Origin: Candidatus Liptonbacteria bacterium | GTDB lineage: Bacteria; Patescibacteriota; Minisyncoccia; UBA6257; 2-01-FULL-56-20 | Reading direction: 5' to 3' | Length of the DNA: 51,385 nt | Assembly: GCA_016867315.1 (NCBI GenBank) | Contig: VGJV01000002.1 | Coordinates: 1 to 51,385, forward strand | Shown here: in pieces, positions 8,640-16,441 of the stretch | Layout of the letters: each line of letters starts with the position of its first letter | Position numbering within the stretch: position 1 is the first letter of the stretch | Translations under genes and position numbers: made by a program | The notes under the pieces: model-generated | The model's input: the letters and a program-made list of their open reading frames with translations, nothing else | What the model was told of the DNA's origin: nothing | The model's database searches: none

Positions 8640-8742
8640 GTTCAACGCAATTTGAGAACCTGCTTAATACTGCTCTCACACATACAGAAGCGCGCAAAAG
8701 AGTAACCTTATAAACTTTAATTCTTTTAAGAAATTAGTAAGA

Positions 8743-9531
8743 ATGATAATGAAAACAAAAAATAGATATTTCAAAAATATTGAATTTTCAAATCATAAAC
8801 TTGGTTTATACGATGTAAAAACGTTTATCAAAGATTGGGGTTCTGAACCACGAAGAGGCGTAGCTGAAGGGAGAAGCAGAATTGTGAAAAAGAATGGAGA
8901 CAAAGTCCTAGAAATAACTATTCCAAGGGGAACATTGAGTGATGGAGGGTCTTTTTGGAGATTACTCTTTCCAAAAGATTTCCTAAATGTAACATTTGAA
9001 TATGATGTTCTATTTGGAAAAAATTTTGATTTTGTTAGAGGCGGTAAACTCCCTGGAATCGGTGGTGGATTGTCAAATGGATGCGGAGCAACTCCAGATG
9101 AATATCAAAACGGCTTTTCAGCAAGATTAATGTGGAGAGTATTAAACTTCCATAATAAACACCTAATAAAAGACTCTCACAAGGCATACTTGGTTCAGTA
9201 TATGTATTATCCAGATAGGCATCCATCAAAAAAATTCGGTGAAGATTTAATTTATAGATATAAGGGCAGAAAGATATTCGTAAAATCTAATAAATGGTAT
9301 AAACTTAAAACAAACATAAAACTATCAGAAAACCCAAAAAGAAAAGATACAATCACGGCCTATGTAAATGGAAAAATGGTTTTAAATAAGAAATTAAATC
9401 TTAGAAAAAAGACTACCTATGGGATTAATCAGATAATGTTTAGTTTATTTTTTGGTGGTGGAGAACCAAGTTGGGCTACGAAAAAGAAAGAGAAAATATA
9501 CTTTAAAAAATTTATAATTGAAGGAAAATAA
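8743..9531 (+). CDS. Polysaccharide lyase family 14-like protein
   Basis: Resembles PL14-type lyases (alginate/glucuronan beta-elimination, jelly-roll fold). The supporting block is YDVLFGKNFDFVRGGKLPG near residue 88, where family members carry an F-x-F-x-x-GGKLPG strand, followed by IGGG, FSARLMWR near residue 122, and VQYMYYP near 148. The 262 residues form a single domain. No signal peptide is visible, which is unusual for a secreted lyase, so it may act in the cytoplasm or leave by another route. The gene is even more A+T-rich than its neighbours and stands alone behind a TATA-like TTATAAAC near 8709. Lateral acquisition is likely by inference. Catalytic residues were not confirmed. Confidence 0.7.
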   Translation: MIMKTKNRYFKNIEFSNHKLGLYDVKTFIKDWGSEPRRGVAEGRSRIVKKNGDKVLEITIPRGTLSDGGSFWRLLFPKDFLNVTFEYDVLFGKNFDFVRGGKLPGIGGGLSNGCGATPDEYQNGFSARLMWRVLNFHNKHLIKDSHKAYLVQYMYYPDRHPSKKFGEDLIYRYKGRKIFVKSNKWYKLKTNIKLSENPKRKDTITAYVNGKMVLNKKLNLRKKTTYGINQIMFSLFFGGGEPSWATKKKEKIYFKKFIIEGK

Positions 9532-9740
9532 CGATCTTATTTTTGAAAAAAACAGCACGCTCTTCCGTCCCCACTTACAAAAATAGAAGATATAAATTTC
9601 ATTAATCGCGAAAGAAAAAACTCCTTCGCTCCCTCATATTTTTTGATATTCATATTTCAGTAATCACAACAATAAATAGATAACAGATAAACACAGCAAA
9701 TAATTCGATATCCTAATTCTAGGAAATTGAGACCGAATGC

Positions 9741-10091
9741 TTACCTTAATGCAGAAAGCTTTTGTTTTATCCTATTTATCTCTAGGTCCAAAGCAAGGAC
9801 TTTGTCTTGCTGCTTAGAATGAACTTCTTTAACATGAGAAGTATTGATATGTTTTGATTTTTCTACTTTTATGCTTGCCTTAGGCAATAGAGATTCAAGA
9901 TGGTTCAATGATGACATGACATCATCAGCAGATTTCTTAAGCGCCACTTTGAGCATAAATTCTTCTTTTCTCAGTCTCCTATATTCATTATAATGTTTCA
10001 TAGCATTGAGGATAAAAAACTGTGATTCAAGGAGGCTTTTCTTTCCATACTTTAACTCTTGAGGGCCAAGCCTAATATATTCCGTATCCAT
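9741..10091 (-). CDS. Hypothetical coiled-coil protein, second gene of a two-gene operon
   Basis: About 116 residues, almost wholly helical in appearance, with heptad-like Leu/Ile spacing in the last 30 residues (ALDLEINRIKQKLSAL). No family recognised. ATG 10091 is taken as the start: it comes one base after the stop of the gene at 10093-10785, indicating translational coupling. A longer frame from 10109 uses a non-ATG codon inside the upstream gene. Both products end in coiled coils, so they may form one complex. Confidence 0.6.
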   Translation of the reverse strand: MDTEYIRLGPQELKYGKKSLLESQFFILNAMKHYNEYRRLRKEEFMLKVALKKSADDVMSSLNHLESLLPKASIKVEKSKHINTSHVKEVHSKQQDKVLALDLEINRIKQKLSALR

Positions 10092-10092
10092 A

Positions 10093-10785
10093 TTAATCAA
10101 CCTTCTCAAAAAGTGCCTTGCTTATCTCATCTATCCTCGATTTTGCTTGCACCATATCTTTCTCCCATGCAGAAAACTCTTGCTCCTCTCTCATCTTTGT
10201 CTCTCTTATCTTCTTCAAAAGACTGTCTACACTTTCAAGCTGGTTTTGCACCATGCTTAATGCTCTTCTTGCAGAGTGGAACTTATCTATTTTTACAAAA
10301 ACATCAGAGCTGCGACTCGAAGATGGATAAGGGGCTGGCTGAGATACAGGTTCAACTATAATTGGTCTAGGCTCTGGCACAGGTTCTGGCAAAGTTTCTT
10401 CCCTAGGTGGAGGCAATAATGAGGTATTCTTTACAGATGCTCTAGATGCAAGAATAGGAGAAGAGGCAAGGGGCGACTCGTCATCTACTTCTACTACCTT
10501 GAAAGACTTAGGTTCTTGAGCGACACCAACTATCTCTGCGTCCTTAACAGAATCATTTACAATAGCATCCTTAATTGCTGCTTGTGAGAAACCTTTCGTC
10601 ATAGGAGAATCAGGAAAGGAAGGAAGCCCATGCTTCTCTGTAGGAGAAGTGTCATCACTCTCTTCATTTTCAGGCATTCCAGGCATGGCTGATGGCGAAG
10701 CAGGCAGAGGAGTCTTTCCCTGTAAACCTGGCTTCATAGGAGGTAGATCCGGTAACTGCTTATCGTCTTTTTTACCCCAAAACAT
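10093..10785 (-). CDS. Hypothetical proline-rich protein with C-terminal coiled coil
   Basis: 230 residues in two parts. Residues 1-150 are low-complexity and rich in Pro, Ser and Glu (for example PEPVPEPRP), probably disordered. Residues 155-230 form a predicted helical hairpin with SMVQNQLESVDSLLKKI. The N-terminus MFWGKKDDK could lie at a membrane surface, but no membrane segment follows. First gene of a coupled pair with 9741-10091. It is divergent from TFE, with an A+T-rich gap at 10786-10878. Function unknown; the layout resembles adaptor or scaffold proteins. Confidence 0.65.
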   Translation of the reverse strand: MFWGKKDDKQLPDLPPMKPGLQGKTPLPASPSAMPGMPENEESDDTSPTEKHGLPSFPDSPMTKGFSQAAIKDAIVNDSVKDAEIVGVAQEPKSFKVVEVDDESPLASSPILASRASVKNTSLLPPPREETLPEPVPEPRPIIVEPVSQPAPYPSSSRSSDVFVKIDKFHSARRALSMVQNQLESVDSLLKKIRETKMREEQEFSAWEKDMVQAKSRIDEISKALFEKVD

Positions 10786-10878
10786 ACCAATAGGTTTTAA
10801 AATTAATTTATATAGCTTTATATTAATTATTTAATAGTAACACCTTTTCGAAACATTTTTAATCAAACTTTTTCAAGG

Positions 10879-11556
10879 ATGGATATGCAAATAGATCTTC
10901 TTAAAGATATTGTAGGTTCTGTCGCTGGAGAGAAGGCTAAATCTATAGTCGACCTCCTTCATCAGAAGAAGAATGTGAACGAATTTCTCGTGGCCAAGAA
11001 GCTGAAGCTTACTATAAATCAGACTAGGAACATCCTTTACAAGCTTGCTGACGAGGGGCTTGTAAGTTTTGTCAGGAAAAAAGACACGAAAAAAGGAGGC
11101 TGGTACACATATTTCTGGACACTCAACATAGAAAGGGGCCTGGCAAAATTCAAGGAGTACTTGCACAGTCTGATAAATTCTGAGAGACAACAAATACAAG
11201 TAAAGAAAACCGAGAAATTCTTCTTTTGCCCTAACTGCCAGATAGAGATGGGAGAGGAGCAAGCACTATCGATACAATATACCTGTCAGGAATGCGGAAA
11301 GACTTTTGAATTGAAGGACAACTCAAAGGAAATTATGGCTCTTGAGAAAGAGATTGTTAAGCAGGAGAAGATACTCAATGATTTAGATAAGGAGTTGGAC
11401 ATAATAAATACTCAGCAAAACAAGGCAAAGGCAAGAAAGCTCAAGGCAGAAGAAGTGAAAAAGAAAAAGGAGAGAGAAGAGAGGAAGAAGCAAAGAATTG
11501 GAGCGAAAAAGTTAAAGGAGAAGAAGAATAAGCCAAAAAAGCGGAGATCTAGTTAA
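10879..11556 (+). CDS. tfe: Transcription factor E (TFE), alpha-type
   Basis: Archaeal homologue of TFIIE-alpha, which stimulates promoter opening by RNA polymerase with TBP and TFB. The N-terminal extended winged helix (about residues 1-95) has INQTRNILYKLADEGLVSF, typical of the family. A zinc ribbon follows with CPNCQIEM near residue 114 and CQECGKTF near 133. A coiled coil and a very Lys-rich tail fill residues 145-225; the tail is longer than in many TFE proteins. It starts a run with the rhomboid gene (3-base gap) and the SpoIIM gene. Confidence 0.93.
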   Translation: MDMQIDLLKDIVGSVAGEKAKSIVDLLHQKKNVNEFLVAKKLKLTINQTRNILYKLADEGLVSFVRKKDTKKGGWYTYFWTLNIERGLAKFKEYLHSLINSERQQIQVKKTEKFFFCPNCQIEMGEEQALSIQYTCQECGKTFELKDNSKEIMALEKEIVKQEKILNDLDKELDIINTQQNKAKARKLKAEEVKKKKEREERKKQRIGAKKLKEKKNKPKKRRSS

Positions 11557-11559
11557 ACC

Positions 11560-12393
11560 ATGCCTCGTTATCAGCATAGAAATAGATCCAGAAAAAGTTT
11601 GTACAATTTCAGGACCACAACTTGGTTGATAATTACTAATGTATTAATATTCTACATCCTATTCTACTTAGCACCAGAATCTTCAAGATATATCCTTCTT
11701 CAAGGAAAACAGATAATCCAAGGTGAAGCCCTATGGACTTTGCTCACAAGTATGTTCATGCATCAAGGCCTCTTACATCTTTTTGTGAACATGTTCTCGT
11801 TGTTCTTCTTAGGGAATTTCTGTGAACAGCTGATTGGCAAGAAGAGATTCATATGGTTATACCTTCTTGCAGGCCTTTTTGCCGGAATCTTTTTTGTACT
11901 AGGCACAATCATAGGATCAGGTATTCCATGGGGTCCAAGAGTTTTTGGAGACATCAACGCGATGGCAGCAGGAGCATCAGGTGCACTATTTGGACTTTTG
12001 GGGCTCTTGGCCATGTTGGTACCAAGATACAGAGTCTATCTTATCGTGGGTCCAATCATAGTATTTGTCTTACTTGCCATAATTGATACACTCCCACAAT
12101 CGCCGGCCATATTCATAATAAATATCTTACTCAACATAATCCTGTTCGCCATGATATTCTCATTATTTATGCCTTCCAAGAATCTCCGTAAATTTTCAAT
12201 ACCAGTAGCATTACCTATGTGGTTTGCCCCTGTTGTTGCAATAGTGCCTCTGATAGTCATCAGTTTTGCCATAGACCTGCCTATCGGGAATAGTGCCCAC
12301 TTGGGAGGCCTACTATTTGGATTGGCATATGGGACTTATCTAAGATTAAAGTACCCTCAAAAGATGCTGCTTCTCAAGAGGTTTTTCAGATGA
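11560..12393 (+). CDS. Rhomboid-family intramembrane serine protease
   Basis: A 277-residue polytopic membrane protein. The catalytic Ser is in GASG (residues 138-141) and the catalytic His is in HLGGLLFG near residue 254. The HxxxN pair in HLFVN (73-77) that stabilises the oxyanion is also present, so the enzyme should be active. About six membrane helices are visible. It cleaves membrane proteins within the bilayer; the substrate is unknown. It lies 3 bases after tfe, and its stop overlaps the ATG of the next gene (ATGA), so all three are probably cotranscribed. Confidence 0.94.
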   Translation: MPRYQHRNRSRKSLYNFRTTTWLIITNVLIFYILFYLAPESSRYILLQGKQIIQGEALWTLLTSMFMHQGLLHLFVNMFSLFFLGNFCEQLIGKKRFIWLYLLAGLFAGIFFVLGTIIGSGIPWGPRVFGDINAMAAGASGALFGLLGLLAMLVPRYRVYLIVGPIIVFVLLAIIDTLPQSPAIFIINILLNIILFAMIFSLFMPSKNLRKFSIPVALPMWFAPVVAIVPLIVISFAIDLPIGNSAHLGGLLFGLAYGTYLRLKYPQKMLLLKRFFR

Positions 12394-12980
12394 AGAAGAG
12401 GCGCAGTCTATTGTCAAGGCTCAAATCATGGGCAAGTGAAGGATTAGAATATTTGAAAGAAAGCAGGAGATACATTTACCTTTCAGCAGCATTATTTATT
12501 TTATTCATTGTTATTGGTTTTTGCTTTGCTGATAAGCTAACAATCTTGGACAGTGTGATTAAAGAGATGAGAGAGAGTGTTTCAGGTCTTGATGGAAAGG
12601 ACCTGACTCGCGCAATTTTTTTATCAAACATACGCGCAGCATTTTTCTCTCTCTTCCTCGGTATATTGATGGGCATATTCACAATATTCAACATAGCCCT
12701 CAATGGGACCTTGATAGGGTATGTTATAAACGCCCTGTGGATTGATTCCGGATTTACTCATTTATGGAAACTTCTACCACACGGAATATTTGAATTGCTT
12801 GCGTTGTTTATAGCATGGGGTCTAGGCATAAGGTTAGGAGCATTTATTTTCTCAAAGAATCCCGGAAAAGATTTGAAGAAGAGACTGATTGGATCAATAA
12901 AGGCATTTACATTTATAATAATCCCTTTGCTTTTCATAGCTGCAATAATTGAAGGTCTGCTCATTGCATTCATCGCATAA
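12390..12980 (+). CDS. SpoIIM/DUF95-family integral membrane protein
   Basis: 196 residues with four to five membrane helices. The family block FLSNIRAAFFSLFLGILMGI lies near residues 78-97, followed by NGTLIGYVI and an LLPHGIFELLALFIA helix, which is the usual SpoIIM pattern. In bacteria the relatives act in membrane remodelling during sporulation; in archaea the role is unknown. The ATG overlaps the rhomboid stop by four bases, indicating coupling. A link to membrane-protein turnover is inference from that pairing. Confidence 0.9.
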   Translation: MKKRRSLLSRLKSWASEGLEYLKESRRYIYLSAALFILFIVIGFCFADKLTILDSVIKEMRESVSGLDGKDLTRAIFLSNIRAAFFSLFLGILMGIFTIFNIALNGTLIGYVINALWIDSGFTHLWKLLPHGIFELLALFIAWGLGIRLGAFIFSKNPGKDLKKRLIGSIKAFTFIIIPLLFIAAIIEGLLIAFIA

Positions 12981-13030
12981 CTCAGCCATTAAGAACTCTG
13001 TTCTTGAGGTTTCCTTACAAGTTCACAATA

Positions 13031-13037
13031 TTTAAAA
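13031..13037 (+). promoter_or_regulatory. Archaeal TATA box (TTTAAAA) for scpB
   Basis: TTTAAAA ends 22 bases before the ATG at 13060, the leaderless spacing seen at several other genes in this part. It separates scpB from the tfe-rhomboid-SpoIIM run. Confidence 0.6.
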
Positions 13038-13059
13038 CATCAAGAAATAACCAACTTAT

Positions 13060-13584
13060 ATGGATCTTACAAAAGAAAGCGTTGAAGAGATTGACGCAGA
13101 GCGAGACATGGAGAATACCAAAAAAGTCGAGGCCGCATTGTTCATCTCGGGCAGGTTCCTTTCATTACAAGAACTTGTGGCCTTAACAGATGTAAACCCT
13201 CTTCTTCTTAAGAAAATACTTGAGGATCTTGTAGACAAATATAAGAGTTCGGGTATATCCGTTATCCAGCAAGACAGTCTTTGGAAGATGGACGTCTCAG
13301 AAGAATATACTTGGATGGTCAATAAACTTGCCACAGGAAGTTCTGAATTCAGCAAGGCGGAGCAAGAGACTCTCGCCATAATTGCTTATAAGCAGCCAAT
13401 GAAGCAGTCTGTGCTTGTCAAGATTAGAGGCAACAAATGCTATGATCACATAAGAAAATTCACAGATATGGGTCTAATCAACAAGAAAAAAATGGGTCAC
13501 ACTGCAGAAATATCATTAAGCTCCAGTTTTTATGAGTATTTCCACCTTCCTCAAGGAGAAGAATTGCCAAGGCAGGGAGAGTGA
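13060..13584 (+). CDS. scpB: Segregation and condensation protein B (ScpB-like)
   Basis: A 174-residue double winged-helix protein. Supporting blocks are KKVEAALFISGRFLSLQEL near residue 22, the usual ScpB opening, and SKAEQETLAIIAYKQPMKQS near residue 98, followed by IRGNKCYDHIRKFTDMGLI. ScpB works with the kleisin ScpA and an SMC protein in chromosome organisation; neither partner is in the window. It is followed 4 bases later by the probable start of the glycosyltransferase, so they may be cotranscribed. Confidence 0.92.
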   Translation: MDLTKESVEEIDAERDMENTKKVEAALFISGRFLSLQELVALTDVNPLLLKKILEDLVDKYKSSGISVIQQDSLWKMDVSEEYTWMVNKLATGSSEFSKAEQETLAIIAYKQPMKQSVLVKIRGNKCYDHIRKFTDMGLINKKKMGHTAEISLSSSFYEYFHLPQGEELPRQGE

Positions 13585-13588
13585 GATC

Positions 13589-14845
13589 TTGAATTTCTAC
13601 CACATCCTTACATATATCTTGGTCTATTTGGGCCTTTTTGCTACTTCATTTTATTTACTAAGTCTTTTCTCTTATTATAGAAAACCTCGGAAGACTACTG
13701 ATAAAAAATTCTCAGTAAGTATAATCGTACCTGCGTTCAATGAAGAAAAAACAATATCTAAGACCCTCCAATCTTTGCTTGAACTAGACTATCCTAAAGA
13801 CAGAATGGAGATAATCGTTGTTGATGATGGTAGTACAGATAGCACATACTCGCAAGCAAAAAGATTTGAATCTAATATTGTCAGAGTAATTAGGAAAGAT
13901 AATGGTGGCAAAGGCTCTGCCTTAAATGCAGGCATAAAAGTCGCGAAAGGAGAACTTATTGCTTCCATGGATGCAGATAGTTTTGTCCAAAAAGACGCCC
14001 TTAAAAAAATGGTTGCTCTTTTCTATAATGATAGCGTCATGTCAGTAGCTCCATCCGTAGGAATAATCGAGCCAAAAGGCATACTGAGAAGAATACAGCA
14101 TATTGAGTATGCAATGGGAGTATTCCTCAGGAAATCATTCTCAACTCTCAATGCAATCCATGTCACTCCGGGAGCATTTTCACTCTATAGAAAAATATTT
14201 TTTGACAAATATGGCGGTTACGACGAGCATAATATTACAGAGGACCTTGAGATTGCCCTGCGTATCCAAAGCAAAGGATACGTTATCGAAAATGCAGAAG
14301 ATGCAGTAGCATATACCAGGGGCCCAAGATATTTTAGAGAGTTGATGATACAAAGAAGAAGATGGTATACTGGACTTGCAAGAAATCTCTGGAGATACAA
14401 GAGCTTATTCGGTCCATCAAGAGGTCCACTTGGGACATTGGTCCTTCCGGCAGCAGTGATAGCCATAGTTCTGCCGATGATATTGGTAATATATCAAGTA
14501 ATAAAGAACCTTGACGATATAAGGAGAAACATCATACTCTTGCAGTCTATAGATTTCAGATTCAAGGACCTTTGGGAATATAACAGTTATATCTTTGAAC
14601 AGATAATATTGTCATCATTAAGCTATCCCTTGTTCCTCATGAGTCTTCTTTTTCTGGCACTTCTTGCAGGATATCTTATATTCGCCAAGAGGATCACAGG
14701 TTTTAAGGAAAGATGGCAATTGAATTTTGTCTTGTTCTTCCTCCTGTATTATTTTCTTTTTGTGTTCTGGTGGATAGTATCTACAGCCTATCTTATATTT
14801 AACAAGAAAGTTATATGGAGGAAAGAGAAGCATGAAGCAGGATAA
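13589..14845 (+). CDS. Processive family 2 glycosyltransferase (membrane)
   Basis: Transfers sugars from nucleotide donors, in the style of cellulose or hyaluronan synthases. One membrane helix lies at the N-terminus. The GT-A domain has SIIVPAFNEEKT, the VVDDGSTDS donor site, the DADS metal site, EDLEIA and the QRRRW acceptor motif, all in normal order. Three helices follow at the C-terminus. No PilZ domain is present. Start choice is weak: TTG 13589, four bases after the scpB stop, is preferred; an ATG at 13532 inside scpB also opens the frame. Product polymer unknown. The next gene overlaps it by 14 bases. Confidence 0.92.
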   Translation: MNFYHILTYILVYLGLFATSFYLLSLFSYYRKPRKTTDKKFSVSIIVPAFNEEKTISKTLQSLLELDYPKDRMEIIVVDDGSTDSTYSQAKRFESNIVRVIRKDNGGKGSALNAGIKVAKGELIASMDADSFVQKDALKKMVALFYNDSVMSVAPSVGIIEPKGILRRIQHIEYAMGVFLRKSFSTLNAIHVTPGAFSLYRKIFFDKYGGYDEHNITEDLEIALRIQSKGYVIENAEDAVAYTRGPRYFRELMIQRRRWYTGLARNLWRYKSLFGPSRGPLGTLVLPAAVIAIVLPMILVIYQVIKNLDDIRRNIILLQSIDFRFKDLWEYNSYIFEQIILSSLSYPLFLMSLLFLALLAGYLIFAKRITGFKERWQLNFVLFFLLYYFLFVFWWIVSTAYLIFNKKVIWRKEKHEAG

Positions 14846-15479
14846 TTCAATTTATCTTAGAAGATACATCTATTCATTCTTTATAGCAACATTTCTTTTC
14901 ATCTTGGTATTCGCGATAGCTGACTCATTCACACATATAAGTTATGAGAGAAACGCCAGGGAAAGTGAAGTCATAAGATCGTACATAACAGACCTCAATG
15001 GATATTTTAAGGAGCAGAGTTGCAGTGACCAACTGATTTTTGATGCTTCATTAAAGCTAGATAATGTGGGAAACAGGATAGACTTACTTGAAAAAAGATT
15101 TGGAAAATCTGATCAAAGAGTAGTGACTCAGAAGAAGCAATATGCAGAATTGCAGCATACTCATTATCTCATAATCCAAAGACTGAACAAATATTGTGGA
15201 GCAAAATTTATCACGGTACTATATTTCTATACTCAGGCCAAAGAAGAGAGCGATGCAAATGAGCAGGCTTCTTTCATCTTGAACGCGTTCAAACAGGAGA
15301 GTCCTGAGAGAATAATGATATATGCATTTGACTCCAGTATAGGGTCGGGAATTGTAGGCAACCTTAAGACCTGGTACAACATTACTTCAACCCCTTCTGT
15401 CTTGGTGAATCAAGAAAATAAGATAGATAAATTGACCCATATTTCACAGCTAGACCCATTTTTAAAAGAAGTAAGATAA
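14832..15479 (+). CDS. Membrane-anchored protein with thioredoxin-like C-terminal domain
   Basis: 215 residues: a short cytoplasmic start, one membrane helix (about 13-31), a helical coiled-coil stretch (35-120), then a thioredoxin-like fold (about 125-215). The fold is suggested by KFITVLYFYTQ, where the redox CxxC would be, and TSTPSVLVN, matching the cis-Pro loop. The CxxC is absent, so a redox role is unlikely; two lone Cys residues lie upstream. The start overlaps the glycosyltransferase end, so it is probably part of the same envelope-related unit. Assignment of the fold is inference. Confidence 0.7.
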   Translation: MKQDNSIYLRRYIYSFFIATFLFILVFAIADSFTHISYERNARESEVIRSYITDLNGYFKEQSCSDQLIFDASLKLDNVGNRIDLLEKRFGKSDQRVVTQKKQYAELQHTHYLIIQRLNKYCGAKFITVLYFYTQAKEESDANEQASFILNAFKQESPERIMIYAFDSSIGSGIVGNLKTWYNITSTPSVLVNQENKIDKLTHISQLDPFLKEVR

Positions 15480-15627
15480 ATTGTCGTTCTCAAGAAGTAT
15501 CACCTAGTTACCCTTTTAACAAGTCATCTTAGAATTGTTACTGCCTTAGATGACAAACTTGCAGAAAGATTTAAAAGCAGACCGCAGATGTAATATATAG
15601 GATACAATATAACCATTACAATATACC

Positions 15628-15903
15628 ATGGCAGAAATTCGAGATAATTTTGATATATTCTTTAGAAGAAAGCCAGCCTTGCTCCTAGTAGCATTAAAGA
15701 GGCTTGCAAGAGCAAGATATGGTAGTGTCCTTGCAAAAGAAGTTGATTGTACCTACAGCCACGCCGTCAAGATATTACAATCTCTCGAAAAACTAGGTCT
15801 AGTCATGTTTGAGAAGAAAGGCCGCATCAAGCTTATCAAGCTCACCAAAAAAGGCCAGGAAATCGCTGATAATATTGAGAATGTGAAACGCCTTGTTGGT
15901 TAA
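15628..15903 (+). CDS. Small winged-helix transcriptional regulator (MarR/PadR-like)
   Basis: A 91-residue stand-alone winged helix. The recognition region is SVLAKEVDCTYSHAVKILQSLEK and the wing is KKGRIKLIKLTKKG, ending in a short helix. DNA target unknown; it lies next to tRNA-Lys and the repeat, and its own promoter region has TATATAGG about 30 bases before the ATG. Repeat copy C begins about 60 bases after the stop. Confidence 0.82.
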   Translation: MAEIRDNFDIFFRRKPALLLVALKRLARARYGSVLAKEVDCTYSHAVKILQSLEKLGLVMFEKKGRIKLIKLTKKGQEIADNIENVKRLVG

Positions 15904-15960
15904 TTAATTCTAAAATTAATTGGTTATATCTCTTTTTTAAACATCTATTCTTAAAAATCA

Positions 15961-16181
15961 AAAAAACGATGCGCCACTGCGGCTTAAACCTCGAGGATGT
16001 GAATCCTCGATGGCAGTCAGGAATCTTAGATTCCTGATGAGCCGCAGTTTGATGCAGGCGCTCGTTTCACCAAGAACATTGTTCTTGGATGCCATCAAGA
16101 ATAGAAGATTCTTGAGGTTTGGATGCTCAAGGAACAACTCCAGCTTAAAAGCTGGAGTTTTAGTCAAGTTCCTTGACATAA
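15961..16181. repeat. Modular hairpin element, copy C (longest; probable structured RNA)
   Basis: Closing stems AAACGA (15964-15969)/TCGTTT (16062-16067), GCGCC (15971-15975)/GGCGC (16057-16061) and ACTGCGGCT (15976-15984)/AGCCGCAGT (16040-16048) enclose hairpins at 15991-16010 and 16017-16037. Then come an extra pair of hairpins, CCAAGAAC/GTTCTTGG (16070-16088) and TCAAGAAT/ATTCTTGA (16095-16115), which read like the two inner hairpins but on the opposite strand. Last is the terminal hairpin TCAAGGAAC (16127-16135)/GTTCCTTGA (16168-16176) and CATAA. It lies between convergent genes, two bases from the tRNA-Lys 3' end. Confidence 0.88.
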
Positions 16182-16183
16182 AA

Positions 16184-16405
16184 TGGCCTCGAGGGGATTT
16201 GAACCCCCGACACCTGGATTTCCTAAGAAACCTACGGTTCGTCAAGGACGAAGTCCTTGAGCACGCTCAGGAATCTTTGATTCCTGACGTCTTGTGGGTC
16301 AACTTCCCTCAAGAAAATGCCTTATGTCCCCGAGGAGGGTTCATAAGGGTAACGTAGTTCCCTTATTAAGAGTCCAGTACTCTGACCGGGCTGAGCTACG
16401 AGGCC
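16184..16405 (-). tRNA. tRNA-Lys (anticodon CTT) with a 147-base intron
   Basis: The acceptor stem GGCCTCG pairs fully with CGAGGCC and discriminator A is at 16184; CCA is not encoded. D, anticodon (CTGGA/TCCAG) and T arms (GGGGG/CCCCT) all form. The anticodon loop reads CTCTTA then resumes at A, placing an intron after position 37 at 16220-16366. That is the usual archaeal site, cut by the splicing endonuclease at a bulge-helix-bulge; the exact boundary may shift by a base or two. 5' exon 16367-16405, 3' exon 16184-16219. The intron carries a double hairpin of the modular repeat family and an ATAAGGG/CCCTTAT stem at its 5' end. Confidence 0.93.
16242..16287. repeat. Double-hairpin element inside the tRNA-Lys intron
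   Basis: Read on the plus strand: TCAAGGAC-GAA-GTCCTTGA (16242-16260), linker GCACGC, TCAGGAATC-TTT-GATTCCTGA (16267-16287), then CG. The unit at 18494-18546 has the same order and a GCACGA linker, with a G-C pair in each stem replaced by A-T. The second hairpin also matches a hairpin in copies B, C and D. Confidence 0.8.
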
Positions 16406-16427
16406 ATAAAACACAAAGCAAGAGATG

Positions 16428-16434
16428 ATTTAAA
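16428..16434 (-). promoter_or_regulatory. TATA box (TTTAAAT on the minus strand) for tRNA-Lys
   Basis: Reads TTTAAAT on the minus strand and is centred about 26 bases upstream of the first tRNA base, the standard archaeal distance. Confidence 0.65.
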
Positions 16435-16441
16435 AAAGTAT

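Noticed and set aside
10118-10330. Plus-strand frames inside the 10093-10785 gene
   Set aside because: They are complement shadows of the coiled-coil coding region, without promoters or motifs.
15961-16287. CRISPR array made of the repeated hairpins
   Set aside because: Repeats are not regularly spaced, there are no unique spacers of equal size, and no cas genes are in the window.
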